Of a stretch of DNA of 35,549 nt, positions 1-9,400 are shown in pieces. The notes under the pieces were generated by a model that was given only the letters and a program-made list of their open reading frames with translations, was not told where the DNA came from and did no database searches. The stretch covers positions 1-35,549 of the forward strand of contig CANFOZ010000022.1 in NCBI GenBank assembly GCA_947448795.1, written 5' to 3'. Each line of letters begins with the position of its first letter. Positions within the stretch are counted from its first letter, which is position 1. A program made the translations under genes and the position numbers. The stretch comes from Bacteroidota bacterium (GTDB taxonomy: Bacteria > Bacteroidota > Bacteroidia > AKYH767-A > JAHEYN01).

Positions 1-23
1 CCTATCGCTTTAATCAACTGATT

Positions 24-449
24 TTAAAGGCCTTCGAATGCGGCAAAACGCTCGATCCAAGCTTGAGGTAGGGGGATGGACTGCTGTGCTTCATAATCAA
101 AGCAAACAAGCACTGTATGTGCTGCCGCAACTTCAATTTTAGCAGATCCAACAAGCTTTACAATCGAGCAGGTGAGGTCGAAGCTTTTGTTTCCTAATCG
201 GGAGCAACGTGTCAGCACTTCGATGCGGTCGCCAAAAACCGCCGGTATTTTGAAGTCGATGGCTACATGGGCTAAAATGATGCCTTTCTCTTCGTATTTC
301 ACTTCTTTGCCCAAGACCTCGTTTAGATAGCCGATGCGGCCTTGCTCTAAATAGGTCAGGTAGTTGGCGTTGTTGACGTGCCCAAGCGCATCAACATCAA
401 CGAAGCGCAATTCAATGCCTTGCGCGAATTTGAATTCGGCCTTTTGCAT
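24..449 (-). CDS. Acyl-CoA thioesterase, hotdog fold (YbgC/FadM-like)
   Basis: A 141-residue single-domain protein of the 4-hydroxybenzoyl-CoA thioesterase (hotdog) superfamily, which hydrolyses acyl-CoA thioesters in the cytoplasm. The family signature is at residues 16-33: D-x-D-x-x-G-H-V-N-N-A-x-Y, where the first Asp region and the HVNN turn form the active site of YbgC/FadM-type enzymes. Length is normal for the family. It starts with ATG one base downstream of the uvrA stop codon, so it is the last visible gene of the long minus-strand run and is probably co-transcribed with uvrA. Substrate (short or long acyl chains) cannot be told from the sequence. I am sure of the fold and the thioesterase class, not of the physiological role. 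Confidence 0.88.
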   Translation of the reverse strand: MQKAEFKFAQGIELRFVDVDALGHVNNANYLTYLEQGRIGYLNEVLGKEVKYEEKGIILAHVAIDFKIPAVFGDRIEVLTRCSRLGNKSFDLTCSIVKLVGSAKIEVAAAHTVLVCFDYEAQQSIPLPQAWIERFAAFEGL

Positions 450-450
450 A

Positions 451-3321
451 TTATTGTTGAAGCTCCTGTTTTAAAAAGGCTGCTGTCAGCGATTGTGTAT
501 TAAGGATAACCTCCTCAGGACGGCCCTGACAGAGTAACTGGCCGCCGCGGTGGCCACCTTCAGGTCCCATATCGATAATGTGGTCGGCTACCTTGATAAC
601 ATCCATGTTGTGTTCGATAACGAGCACCGTGTTTCCTTTGTCTACCAAACGATCCAAGACCTCAAGCAAAATGCGGATGTCTTCAAAATGAAGTCCCGTG
701 GTGGGCTCATCCAGAATATAGAAGGTACTGCCTGTATCTTTTTTTGCAAGCTCCGTGGCCAGCTTTACCCTTTGTGCTTCACCACCAGAGAGCGTGGTGC
801 TCGATTGGCCCAAGGTGATATAGCCGAGACCTACTTCCTGTAGCGCTTTGATTTTCGCAAGGATCATGTGTATATCCTTGAAAAAATCAACCGCCTGATC
901 GATGCTCATGGCAAGCACATCACTGATGGATTTGCCCTTGAATCGAATTTCTAAGGTTTCGCGGTTGTAACGCTTTCCTTGGCATGTTTCGCATTGTACA
1001 TACACATCCGGAAGGAAATTCATTTCAATTAAACGCATCCCGCCACCCATGCAGGTTTCGCAGCGCCCGCCTTTGACATTGAAGGAGAAGCGCCCCGGTG
1101 CATAGCCACGAATCTGTGATTCAGGCAGGCGCGCAAAAAGAGTGCGGATCTCGGTGAAAACACCCGTGTAGGTTGCTGGATTAGAGCGCGGTGTGCGTCC
1201 AATCGCTGATTGATCAATCTCAATCACTTTGTCGATGTGCTCCAAGCCCGTGATTTCCTCGTATGGCAAGGGTATATCTTTTGTGTGATAAAATCGGTTC
1301 TTAAGAATAGGGTAGAGGGTCTCGTTTATTAGGGTCGACTTGCCGCTCCCCGAAACGCCTGTGACACAGATGAATTTTCCGAGCGGAAACTCCACATTCA
1401 CATGCTTTAAATTGTTGCCTGAACAGCCGTTGATTTCTATCGAGTGACCATTGCCAGCACGTCTCATTGCTGGTACTTTTATCTTGTGAATGTTGTTTAA
1501 ATAACTGGCCGTGAGACTGTATGAGGCAAGAATCTTTTCTGGTGTTCCTTGGGCAACGATAAGTCCGCCATGCACACCCGCACGCGGTCCCATGTCGATG
1601 ATGTGGTCGGCAGATAAGATCATCTGCTTGTCGTGTTCTACAACAACAACGGTATTGCCGATGTCGCGCAGGTTTTGCAGCGAGCGAATCAGCCTGTCGT
1701 TGTCGCGCTGATGCAGTCCGATGCTGGGCTCATCCAAAATATACAAGACGCCTACTAACTGAGAGCCAATCTGTGTGGCCAAGCGAATACGCTGCGCTTC
1801 ACCGCCAGAAAGACTTTGTGTGGTGCGGTTGATGGACAGGTAATCGAGTCCTACATCCAACAGAAACTGCAAGCGGGTACTAATTTCTTTAACAACCTCT
1901 CGTGCTATAGCGCGTTGCTTCTCGCTAATCCTATTCTCGAGTCGATCGAACCAGTTGGCGAGCTCGCTCAGATCCATTGCGGCTAACTCAGCAATGTTTT
2001 TGCGGTCGATTTTAAAATGCAGCGACTCTTTCTTCAGGCGCATGCCTTTGCAATCGGGACATTCGATGCGATGCATAAATTCCTCTGCCCAACTTTTGTA
2101 GGCCGTGCTTTGGCCTTCTTCGTAGTGCCTGGTAATCAGGTTCAGAATGCCTTCGAATTTGGTAGCATAGGATGATTCGCTAACGCCGCTAAAACTCAGA
2201 GGCACTTGCAGCTGTTCATCGCTGCCATAAAGAATCACATTTAGTGCTTCTTCAGAAATTTCAGCGATGGGTGTTTTTAAATTGAAATTATACCGTTGGC
2301 CCAGCGTCTCTAATTGCTTGAAGATCCATTTGTCATTGGTTTTGGCCAATGGCAAGAGACCGCCGTTAGAAATGTTTTTCGTAGGGTCAGGTATAATCTT
2401 TTTACGATCCACCTGATGCACCGTTCCTAAGCCGTTGCAAGTAACACAGGCGCCATAAGGCGAGTTGAACGAAAAGGTGTTCGGCTGTGGCTCATCATAC
2501 GATATGCCGGATGTTGGGCAAACGAGGTTACGACTATAGTGTCTTACGTCTCCGGTTTCGATATCGGTGAAAACTTTTCGGGAGCTGTTTGTTTTAGCTT
2601 TGATGGCTGTGGCAACCAAGAGACTGCCTTTTCCATGCTTCATAGCCAAGGCTAGCGATTCCTTCAAGCGTTGCTCTGAAGCGCTGTTGACAAGCAGCTT
2701 ATCAATAACGATTTCAATGTCGTGTGTCTTGTAGCGGTCTACTTGCATGGTGCGCTTGAGATCGGTAACCACACCGTCTATACGCACTTGTAAAAAGCCC
2801 ATGCGGATCACCGACTCAAAGAGCTCGCGGTAATGTCCTTTGCGTGCTTTAACGACAGGCGCGAGCACTACTACTTGCTCTTCGTTGAAGTCTTGCCGAA
2901 TGCGATCAAGCACCTCTTCGTCGGATAAACGCACCATCTGTTCGCCCGTTTTGAAGGAATAGGCATCGGAGGCACGAGCAAAGAGTAAGCGCAGAAAATC
3001 ATAGATCTCTGTGACTGTACCAACCGTTGATCGTGGGTTGGAGTGTGTTGTTTTTTGTTCGATAGAAATCACGGGACTCAGCCCAGTGATCTTGTCTACA
3101 TCGGGGCGTTCCATCGATCCCATGAACTGTCGTGCATAGGCCGAGAAGGTCTCCATATAGCGTCTTTGTCCTTCGGCAAATAAGGTATCGAAAGCCAATG
3201 ACGATTTCCCGCTTCCGCTAAGGCCAGTGATAACCACAAGCTTGTAGCGTGGAAATTTTACATCGATGTTCTTGAGGTTGTGAACCCGGGCACCGCTTAT
3301 CTCTACGTATTCAGATTCCAT
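451..3321 (-). CDS. uvrA: Excinuclease ABC subunit UvrA
   Basis: ATPase and damage sensor of the UvrABC nucleotide excision repair complex. The 956 residues hold two ABC ATPase halves: Walker A GLSGSGKS near residue 33 and GVSGSGKS in the second half, ABC signatures LSGGEAQRIRLA and LSGGEAQRVKLA, and Walker B ILDEPSIGLH and ILDEPTTGLH. The C-terminal zinc finger is intact (CETC...CETC). The zinc module in the first half is altered: it reads C268-P-T-S271 and C292-V-T-C295, so one of the usual four cysteines is serine. From memory of the family, Bacteroidota UvrA often lack this cysteine, so I do not read it as damage. Length is normal. ATG start 26 bases after the lytic transglycosylase gene; probably in the same operon. 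Confidence 0.98.
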   Translation of the reverse strand: MESEYVEISGARVHNLKNIDVKFPRYKLVVITGLSGSGKSSLAFDTLFAEGQRRYMETFSAYARQFMGSMERPDVDKITGLSPVISIEQKTTHSNPRSTVGTVTEIYDFLRLLFARASDAYSFKTGEQMVRLSDEEVLDRIRQDFNEEQVVVLAPVVKARKGHYRELFESVIRMGFLQVRIDGVVTDLKRTMQVDRYKTHDIEIVIDKLLVNSASEQRLKESLALAMKHGKGSLLVATAIKAKTNSSRKVFTDIETGDVRHYSRNLVCPTSGISYDEPQPNTFSFNSPYGACVTCNGLGTVHQVDRKKIIPDPTKNISNGGLLPLAKTNDKWIFKQLETLGQRYNFNLKTPIAEISEEALNVILYGSDEQLQVPLSFSGVSESSYATKFEGILNLITRHYEEGQSTAYKSWAEEFMHRIECPDCKGMRLKKESLHFKIDRKNIAELAAMDLSELANWFDRLENRISEKQRAIAREVVKEISTRLQFLLDVGLDYLSINRTTQSLSGGEAQRIRLATQIGSQLVGVLYILDEPSIGLHQRDNDRLIRSLQNLRDIGNTVVVVEHDKQMILSADHIIDMGPRAGVHGGLIVAQGTPEKILASYSLTASYLNNIHKIKVPAMRRAGNGHSIEINGCSGNNLKHVNVEFPLGKFICVTGVSGSGKSTLINETLYPILKNRFYHTKDIPLPYEEITGLEHIDKVIEIDQSAIGRTPRSNPATYTGVFTEIRTLFARLPESQIRGYAPGRFSFNVKGGRCETCMGGGMRLIEMNFLPDVYVQCETCQGKRYNRETLEIRFKGKSISDVLAMSIDQAVDFFKDIHMILAKIKALQEVGLGYITLGQSSTTLSGGEAQRVKLATELAKKDTGSTFYILDEPTTGLHFEDIRILLEVLDRLVDKGNTVLVIEHNMDVIKVADHIIDMGPEGGHRGGQLLCQGRPEEVILNTQSLTAAFLKQELQQ

Positions 3322-3347
3322 GCTTCCCTTTTAGAATAGTAGGTAAA

Positions 3348-4322
3348 TTACTCAGCAGCTATTGAATCCTCGATTCCCATCCGCTCTAAGTACCGCTCGT
3401 AGTTAAAATCAACATCGGGCAACTGAATGGTGAAGCGTCGGCGCTCCTTGTTGATGAGCTTAGGCTGCCTCATCCAAGGATTGAAAAGCTTTAATGTTTT
3501 GTAGCTGACTTTGTACATTGCAGCAAAATCAGCCATGTTGCTGATACCTGAATCCACAATCATCTTTGTGACTGGAATTGCTGGGTACAGGTCCTTTTTG
3601 CGCAGCTTGAAATTATAGCGTGCAGGATGCTCGAATACTTCCTTTAAGGCCATGAGACGAAAAATATAGCGAGCCGTTTCTTCGTTCAGGTAGAGGTTGT
3701 AATAGTTGCTCTGCTTTTGGCTCTCTACTTGTCGACGCAAGCCTGTAATACCCATGTTGTAGGAAGCTGCAGCCATGGTCCAGCTTCCGAAGGCCGTGTT
3801 CGCTTCCAATAAATACTTACAAGCAGCTTCGGTCGACTTTTCAACGTTGTAACGCTCATCCACCTCGTCGTTGATAAGTAATCCATATTGTTTGGCCGGG
3901 GCCTCTAACAACTGCCAAAAACCAGTAGCACCCGCTGGTGATACCGCATTCATCATGCCGCTTTCAGCAATGGCCAAATACTTGAAATCGTTTGGGATAT
4001 TGTATTTTTTTAGGATTGGCTCAATAATCGGAAACCAACGGTTGGCGCGTTTGATGAACAGAATGGTTTGCGATTGCCAATACACATTGACAGTTAGCTC
4101 GCGATCCATGCGTTCGGCAACATCATACATGTTCAAGGGCACTTTTTCGCCTGCAAAATCCATGTTTTGGGGCAACTGAATCGCTTTGACGAAGTTCACA
4201 TTCTCAGTCGCATGGGAGTTCGAGTCGGGTTGGCGATTTTCGAATGAAAAGCTAAACACCTTTATTATTGCGAAAGAAACAATAAAAAGCATGAAGGCGA
4301 AAAGTCCTTTTTTTAACTGCAT
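3348..4322 (-). CDS. Lytic transglycosylase (SLT domain, MltD-like) with LysM-like tail
   Basis: A 324-residue secreted or inner-membrane-anchored murein lytic transglycosylase, which cleaves the glycan strand of peptidoglycan to give 1,6-anhydro ends. An N-terminal hydrophobic segment (about residues 7-25) is a signal peptide or anchor. The SLT domain runs from about 95 to 235: the catalytic glutamate is E120 in the AIAESG motif, followed by SPAGATGFWQL and the AAASYNMG motif. Residues about 278-315 resemble one degenerate LysM peptidoglycan-binding module (SNMADFAAMYKVSYKTL then a Pro-rich end). This is the short Bacteroidota form, without the several LysM repeats of E. coli MltD. It begins two bases after the stop of the WecA/MraY-like gene, so both cell-wall genes are likely translated from one mRNA. 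Confidence 0.9.
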   Translation of the reverse strand: MQLKKGLFAFMLFIVSFAIIKVFSFSFENRQPDSNSHATENVNFVKAIQLPQNMDFAGEKVPLNMYDVAERMDRELTVNVYWQSQTILFIKRANRWFPIIEPILKKYNIPNDFKYLAIAESGMMNAVSPAGATGFWQLLEAPAKQYGLLINDEVDERYNVEKSTEAACKYLLEANTAFGSWTMAAASYNMGITGLRRQVESQKQSNYYNLYLNEETARYIFRLMALKEVFEHPARYNFKLRKKDLYPAIPVTKMIVDSGISNMADFAAMYKVSYKTLKLFNPWMRQPKLINKERRRFTIQLPDVDFNYERYLERMGIEDSIAAE

Positions 4323-4324
4323 AG

Positions 4325-5452
4325 CTATATTGTTTCTTGTATTTTATCGGTGCTCAAGCGCTTCGAAGATAGATGCGTCATCGTAAAAAACGCGGCGACA
4401 ATTGCTAAAAAATAAGATCCGAATACTAGCGTGTACAACCAGCTCCAGGCGTTCCCGATGTGCGCGATGATCAATACCAAGCTAATGGAGATCATCGAGA
4501 AAAGTATAAATACCAAAGCCACTTGACGATCGGACAAGCCAAGCAAAGCAAGGTGGTGCGTAGTATGATCTTTTCCGCCAACGAATGGCGACTTGCCTTT
4601 TATTAAGCGGTTGACAACGACAACGGTTGTATCCGCAAGGGTCATGGTAAATGCGAGGGCCACAAGCACAATGTTGCGCGAGATCATAAGCAAGTCATGC
4701 GTTTGACCTATTGCTGGCAAGCGGTAATTCCACAAATAGAGAATACTTATTAAGGAAAGCAAAGCCCCTAAAAATTGGCTGCCTGTGTCGCCCATATACA
4801 TGCGCGAAGGATGCCAATTGAACCAAAGAAAGCCGAGCAGAGAGGCGATACCTCCAAGGATAACCATAAAGTACAGATTACCGATGTAGTCTGTCTCTTG
4901 CCCCATTACCCAGATGCAGGCGATAAGAATAAAAATAGACACAATGCTAGAGATCGCATCCATGTTGTCGAGCATGTTAATAGAGTTCATGATCCCAACC
5001 ACCCATAAAATAGTCATCAAGTGATTCATCCATGCAGCTTGAAAAAGGTGAATCTCGTTGCCTGTGGCTATAAGTATTAGGCCGCACAATATCTGCCCCA
5101 TAAGCTTCAATAATGGCTTTGTGTCGTAGGCATCGTCGGCTAGGCCAATGATAAAACCCATGGTCGTGCAAAGCAGCAAGCCCGTAAATTCTTTGTTCAG
5201 AAAAAACTGATTGGGATCGAATAATACGGCATTTCCAGCTACTGCAAAAAGAAAGAGAATATAGAAGCCCAGGCCTCCGATAGCAGGTTTCGATTGTGGT
5301 CCCCAGCGAATAATCGTGTCGCCATCCATTTTACGAATGCCTAATGTTCTCACAAACTTTAGAAACAAGGCATTGGTTAGCAAGGAAAAGCCAATCATAC
5401 CTGCAAACAGGAGGATATAAATAAGTAAGTGATTATCAAGTAGATTGCTCAT
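4325..5452 (-). CDS. WecA/MraY-family undecaprenyl-phosphate sugar-1-phosphate transferase
   Basis: Integral inner-membrane glycosyltransferase family 4 enzyme that moves a sugar-1-phosphate (probably GlcNAc-1-P or similar) from a UDP-sugar onto undecaprenyl phosphate, starting a surface polysaccharide. It has about ten hydrophobic segments and the family motifs: GLADDAYD (catalytic Asp pair), [16 protein letters not shown], and the His-rich loop KDHTTHH. WecA-like enzymes are more likely than MraY, because MraY would sit in the mur/fts cluster and this gene does not. The open frame extends to a TTG at 5470, but that codon lies inside a clear promoter -7 element (5468-5475), so I choose the ATG at 5452, giving 375 residues. 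The lytic transglycosylase gene follows after two bases. Confidence 0.9.
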   Translation of the reverse strand: MSNLLDNHLLIYILLFAGMIGFSLLTNALFLKFVRTLGIRKMDGDTIIRWGPQSKPAIGGLGFYILFLFAVAGNAVLFDPNQFFLNKEFTGLLLCTTMGFIIGLADDAYDTKPLLKLMGQILCGLILIATGNEIHLFQAAWMNHLMTILWVVGIMNSINMLDNMDAISSIVSIFILIACIWVMGQETDYIGNLYFMVILGGIASLLGFLWFNWHPSRMYMGDTGSQFLGALLSLISILYLWNYRLPAIGQTHDLLMISRNIVLVALAFTMTLADTTVVVVNRLIKGKSPFVGGKDHTTHHLALLGLSDRQVALVFILFSMISISLVLIIAHIGNAWSWLYTLVFGSYFLAIVAAFFTMTHLSSKRLSTDKIQETI

Positions 5453-5467
5453 GGGTTTACGGGGGCG

Positions 5468-5475
5468 CAAAAGTA
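5468..5475 (-). promoter_or_regulatory. Promoter -7 element for the WecA/MraY-like gene
   Basis: On the minus strand this reads TACTTTTG, an exact match to the Bacteroidota TAnnTTTG element. Twenty bases upstream of it is TTC, one base from the usual TTG of the -33 region. Transcription would begin about 10 bases before the ATG at 5452, so the leader is very short. The element excludes the longer TTG start at 5470 and marks a transcription start inside the minus-strand gene run, separating wecA-like, transglycosylase, uvrA and thioesterase from the genes upstream. Confidence 0.55.
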
Positions 5476-5559
5476 GGCATTTTTAAAGGAAAAAGGAAAT
5501 GACCTAGGATATAGCCTGTACAGCACGCAGATGACAATCCACATGTTTTATGCGCTCTA

Positions 5560-6426
5560 CTAGTGCAAAAGCACATCCAGCACCACAAAGCCGCCAAAAA
5601 CAACACTTGCGATGCCGTTTGTTGTAAAAAACGCCAGATTGACCTTCGAAAGGTCATTTGGCTTGACTAAAAAATGCTGATAGGTCAATAAGGACAAAAA
5701 AACAAGGGTGCCAATCCAATAATAAAGCCCAAAGTGCCCTGAAAAGCCAGTATAAACAATCAAAAGACCGCAAAGAATATGTAAAAAAACCGAAAGCAAT
5801 AAGGCTTTTTTAATACCTAAAGCAGCAGGAATTGAATGCAGTTTTAGGGAACGATCAAATTCTTCGTCTTGCAAGGCATAGATTATGTCGAATCCGCTAA
5901 CCCAAAGAAAGACTGAGCATGAAATGAGTAAAGGCAAAAGGTTAAAAACTCCAGTTACGGCAAGATAGGCACCAATCGGAGCCAAGGATAAGCCAAGACC
6001 TAGCACAAGGTGACAAAGTGCCGTGAAGCGCTTGGTAAGGCTGTAGCCCAAAATAACAGCTAAGGCCACGGGGGCAAGATAAAAGCAAAGTGGATTGATG
6101 AACCACGTGCATGCTAGAAAGAGGAGGCAAGAAGCAATGACGAAGGATAACGCTGCGGCGGGACTAATTATTCCAGCCGGAATCTCGCGGTTTGCTGTTC
6201 GTGGATTACGTTCGTCGATCTTGCGATCAATGTATCTGTTGAATCCCATGGCTGCGCTTCGGGCGAACACCATGCATAAAATAACAAGAAGCAGTTTTCC
6301 GATTGGGAAAACTGCTTCTGTTATTCGATAAGCTAGAAAAAAACCGACAATCGCAAAGGGCAAAGCGAAGAGTGTGTGACTGAATTTTACTAAGGAGAAG
6401 AAATCAGAAACACGTGCTTTTGCCAT
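5560..6426 (-). CDS. UbiA-family 4-hydroxybenzoate polyprenyltransferase-like (MqnP-like) prenyltransferase
   Basis: Integral-membrane aromatic prenyltransferase of 288 residues with about eight or nine hydrophobic segments. It transfers a polyprenyl chain to an aromatic acid. Both Asp-rich Mg-diphosphate motifs are present: NRYIDRKIDERNPRT (about residues 62-76) and YALQDEEFDR (about 185-194). The NPRTxxRxxPxG stretch after the first motif is typical of the UbiA-like/MqnP branch that acts in menaquinone synthesis by the futalosine route in bacteria that have no ubiquinone; that assignment is inference, as no mqn gene lies in this window. It begins five bases after the large surface protein. 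An 89-base gap carrying the next promoter separates it from the wecA-like gene. Confidence 0.88.
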   Translation of the reverse strand: MAKARVSDFFSLVKFSHTLFALPFAIVGFFLAYRITEAVFPIGKLLLVILCMVFARSAAMGFNRYIDRKIDERNPRTANREIPAGIISPAAALSFVIASCLLFLACTWFINPLCFYLAPVALAVILGYSLTKRFTALCHLVLGLGLSLAPIGAYLAVTGVFNLLPLLISCSVFLWVSGFDIIYALQDEEFDRSLKLHSIPAALGIKKALLLSVFLHILCGLLIVYTGFSGHFGLYYWIGTLVFLSLLTYQHFLVKPNDLSKVNLAFFTTNGIASVVFGGFVVLDVLLH

Positions 6427-6431
6427 ACCCT

Positions 6432-9400
6432 TTATTTCACTAAAGTCAAACGCTCGAAGTAGCTGCGTTTGTCGGTAGTCAGTTTTAGAATAAATACACC
6501 ACTACTCAATTGATCCAGAAGATCGATTGTATAGTTATGAACGCCACTTGCTTGCGTTTCGTCAGCGACTAACTGAACGCGTTGACCAAGCAAATTAAGT
6601 ATTTCGATAGAAACACGGCCTTGTCCTGAAAGCACGTAACTCAAGGTTGTGTTTTGAGTAAATGGATTAGGATACACATTCATTGAGGCATAGCTGCCAT
6701 GTTCTGCGATGCTCGTGCTATTGATTGTTTGTGGAGCCGATGTGCTATGGCAACCATTGGCATCCGTCGTTGTTACGGTATACACGCCGTTAGCAGTGAA
6801 CCGATAATAGACATTGTTAGCACCTGCAATTGGAGCTCCATTTAAGTTCCATTGATACGAGGTCGAAACAGAAGAATAGAGCGTATCGTTGCTAAGGCTG
6901 ATGGTGGCTTGAGTAGCAGCAGGAAGCACGGTGAATGCTTGCGATGCTGTTCCGTTGCAACCGTTCGACGTTACGGTAACTGTGTAGGTGGTGTTGCCGA
7001 TTGGCGATGCGTATGGGTTCGCTATTGTAGAGTCGCTCAGATCGGTTCCCGGTGTCCAAGCATATGTGCAGCCTGCGCATGCAGGAGTAACTCCGAGTTG
7101 GGCAGAGTCGTTCAAGCAGATAGTGAAGGCTGTGTTGCTTGACGTGATGGCTGCTGCAGGTGCGTTGTTAACCAACACACTTAATGAAGGAGAAGCAAGT
7201 CCGGTTGCACATGGACTGTGTCCGTTTACGAAAATAACACCGGGGGTGGAGTTGTTCGCGATGTTCACATACACCGTGTCATTTGTAGCATCACCCACGA
7301 TGGTTGCGCCGAATAAGTTCACATTCCAAACGTAATCAGTAGCGCCCACAACTGGATCAACATAAAACATCACCATATCTTGACCTTGACAAACGCTTGC
7401 AGGTCCGTGAACGGCAGCCGTTTGAGCAGGAGTGCCGTATACAGCAACAGGGAAGGTCGAGGTTGGTCCGAAACCGCAGCTATTGAAGCCTTTTACCGTT
7501 ATATTGCCAGATATGGCACTCGTTGAAAAATTAACTGTTATTGAGTTTGTGCTGCCACCAGTAGCGATAGTTGCTCCTGAAGGAATGGTCCAAAAGTAGC
7601 TCGTAGCACCAGTAATTGCAGGCACAGAATAGGCCACGCCTGTTTCGCCTTTGCAAACGGTGTCGTTGTTTAATCCAACAATTGCGCCTGCAGCGGCCGG
7701 CAATGGATTAACGGTAATTGCAAGTGGTTGAGAAGCGCCACCGTTTCCGCAGCCATTTAATGGCGTAACCACGATGTTTCCTGGTATTGCTGTGCTTGAA
7801 TAGTTAACTACAATGGTGTTGGTGCTGCTACCAGTTGTGATAGTAGCGCCGCTTGGCACTACCCAACTGTAAGAAGATGCATTTAATACAGCGCCTACAG
7901 AATAGGTTGCTGATGAACCTTGGCAAAGTGTCGTTGTGCCCGTGATTCCTCCTGCTGTGCTTGGTACAATCGTTCCTACAGCAACGGCCACTGAATCAAG
8001 ATGCGAGCAGGTGTTGTTAGAGTCGGAAACGGTTACCAAATAGGTCGTGTTTACCGTTGGCTGCGCAATCGGATTGGTTATAGTCGCCGTATTGATAGTA
8101 TTGGTTGGTGTCCAGTTATAATGGTACACATGATTACGTCCAAAACGGATGTTCGGGCGCTGATTTTGAATATTGTTTACAAGCGTGTTACCGCAAACGG
8201 TAGATGCATCAGCATTGTAGTTTATCGATGAGCTATAGCTTGTTGCCGTCTGCCTAACCGATGCATTCGAAGCAGCAGTGTAGGAGCTGTTATTGAAGCA
8301 GGTTTCTACAATAATGTTGGAGGTTCCGTTCCAAACAAATGGTGTACTTAGGTTGTGCATGTTCCATCCAAGACTTGGCGCATAACTGGCGTTTGTATAA
8401 ACTTGGGTCAAGCCGGTTTGAAAGGTTGTGATCGAGTTTAAAGCGGTGTTGCCAACTTTTAAAACAAAGTTTGCTAAATTCATGGATCCATTCAAATTCG
8501 CAACATCGAAACCAAGGCTGTTGATTGGGCCAGCAGTTAAACCTGCGGCTGCTAATTCTGCAGCAGGAATTATAAACTGTTGGCGATTACCCCAGTAGTT
8601 ACTGGCGTATGGTGCAGGATATCCAGTCGATGTATTGGTAAGAATGTCGGTACCTACCGTATTAAAATCCATTGGTATGGATATACTACTAGCTGCGAGC
8701 AATTGGCTCTGACTACCTAGACAAAGCGATGCAGGAGTTGCCGTTACTATTGTTTGCGGAGAAGGATTAACGGTGAGGGAGGTAGATGAAACAAAATGAC
8801 AACCGGTGCCAGCGTCGTTCGCATCTAAGGTATAGGTGGTGGTTGAGGCAGGTGTGGCAGATACGGTAGCTCCGCTTGTTCCACTTAGACCTGCTGCAGG
8901 AGACCAGGTGAATGCGTAATTCGAATTTGATGAGGCTGCAGTTAAGTTTACGGTTGTTCCGCTGCAGAAGTTGCTATTCGAAGCAGATGCCGTTGCTGTT
9001 GGTGCTTGGTTAATAGTCGCAATCACAGGTATTCGATTGCTTTCACATCCAGTAGATACAAGCAGATTGAAAAAATACATGTCAACAGTTGCATCAGCAC
9101 CATACCAATAACCCGAGGTTATACTTAAAGCGGCAGAGGTATATGGGTAGGCTACTGAAGAGCTATAACCAAGGTTATTGACCGTTCCACTAACTGCATT
9201 GATAATAAGGAGGTAGCTCCCTGGAGAAGCAATATTCAAAGAGAAAGGAACCAATACAGCCGTGGTGCCACTTCCTGTAACCGTGCCAGTAACAGCCGAA
9301 TTGATGACCGTGGTGTTCGTTGGGTCTTTCAAGGCAATAGTCATAGTTCCTGTACCGGTGAATGCAATGTCCGCACCATTGATATTCACGTTGGGTTGGG

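Noticed and set aside
550-843. Open frame on the plus strand of 97 codons
   Set aside because: It lies fully inside uvrA on the opposite strand, where the uvrA frame is clearly conserved; it has no family resemblance and no leader.
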